Assembly (NCBI GenBank): GCA_015655215.1
Contig: JAATFL010000021.1
Coordinates: forward strand, 1 to 42,768
Origin: Coriobacteriia bacterium
GTDB lineage: Bacteria; Actinomycetota; Coriobacteriia; Coriobacteriales; RUG033
Direction: 5' to 3'
Length of the DNA: 42,768 nucleotides
Numbering within the stretch: the stretch's first letter is position 1; the number at the start of each line of letters is the position of its first letter. Below are positions 42,540-42,768 of this stretch, piece by piece. The position numbers were made by a program, and so were the translations under genes. Below the pieces are notes generated by a model that did no database searches, was not told the origin of the DNA, and was given only the letters and a program-made list of their open reading frames with translations.

Positions 42540-42768
42540 TCATCCTATGGAGAACGCCTGCATTGCCCATTGCGTGCCACCTCCGGTTCCCACGGCGCAG
42601 ATACTCAACGTATGCGAACCGGAAGTCAGGTCCGATGCGGGAATCGTCACCGAGAACCCGCTGTCGTAGCTGTTGACGTAGTATCCCTGCGGGTCAATGG
42701 CATCATGCACATCCGGCCTCGATGAGAACTCCGTGGTCGAATACGCCTTCTGAGAGCTCTGCCCCATA
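42540..42768 (-). CDS. C-terminal end of a surface protein with Ig-like beta domain (5' end outside window)
   Basis: The reading frame is open to the window edge, so only the last 75-76 residues are visible. They contain SSRPDV, YDSGFSVTIPAS and LTSGSHTLSICAVGTGG, a pattern seen in repeated beta-sandwich domains at the ends of Gram-positive surface and cell-wall proteins. The Met at the edge is unlikely to be the true start. No anchor motif follows; the protein ends QAFSIG. Confidence 0.7.
   Translation of the reverse strand, partial: MGQSSQKAYSTTEFSSRPDVHDAIDPQGYYVNSYDSGFSVTIPASDLTSGSHTLSICAVGTGGGTQWAMQAFSIG

Overview
This 42.8 kb window of GC-rich chromosomal DNA (roughly 60% GC by eye) holds about 30 genes, mostly on the minus strand, with strong GGAGG-type ribosome binding sites and frequent ATGA overlaps. 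Gene content suggests an anaerobic, host-associated actinobacterium of the class Coriobacteriia (Olsenella/Atopobium-like). That assignment is an inference from familiar gene families (DUF6020 membrane proteins, a DUF4430/ECF cobalamin cluster, TIGR03987-type membrane proteins, HI0933-like flavoproteins), because no rRNA or other phylogenetic marker is present.

Layout. 1-5203: a membrane-bound degenerate GGDEF-EAL protein cut by the window start, a small membrane protein and a large DUF6020-type membrane protein. 5244-9291: GNAT acetyltransferase, small cysteine protein, flavodoxin-fold reductase, methyltransferase and XdhC-like protein. 9513-12664: wecB and an NfrB-type glycosyltransferase carrying a C-terminal MshEN domain, a likely cyclic-di-GMP-controlled ManNAc-polysaccharide module. 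13065-23170: haem-motif lipoprotein, Mrp ATPase, dGTPase, two translationally coupled flavoproteins, HAD phosphatase, TPR-like protein, SHOCT protein and aminotransferase. 23361-25932: two related small membrane proteins with a MerR-TipAS and a TetR regulator between them; both regulators have recognisable operator-like sites.

26166-32997 is the centrepiece: a cobalamin riboswitch followed by a tightly packed operon. It encodes a surface protein with two DUF4430 (transcobalamin C-terminal-like) domains, a beta-propeller and a C-terminal membrane anchor; a second anchored DUF4430 protein; and an ECF transporter (T subunit, fused double ATPase, S subunit). The corrinoid adenosyltransferase gene lies just upstream. 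Together they read as a cobamide capture, import and adenosylation pathway. 33902-36224: a DDAH-family hydrolase with an APC-family antiporter, probably handling methylated arginine or another arginine derivative.

36531-42768: an SbcD/YhaO-like nuclease overlapping a YhaN-like ATPase, a large membrane protein whose natural start codon is unclear, an AT-rich island, and the C-terminus of a surface protein cut by the window end. No tRNA, rRNA, CRISPR array, intact insertion sequence or prophage was seen.
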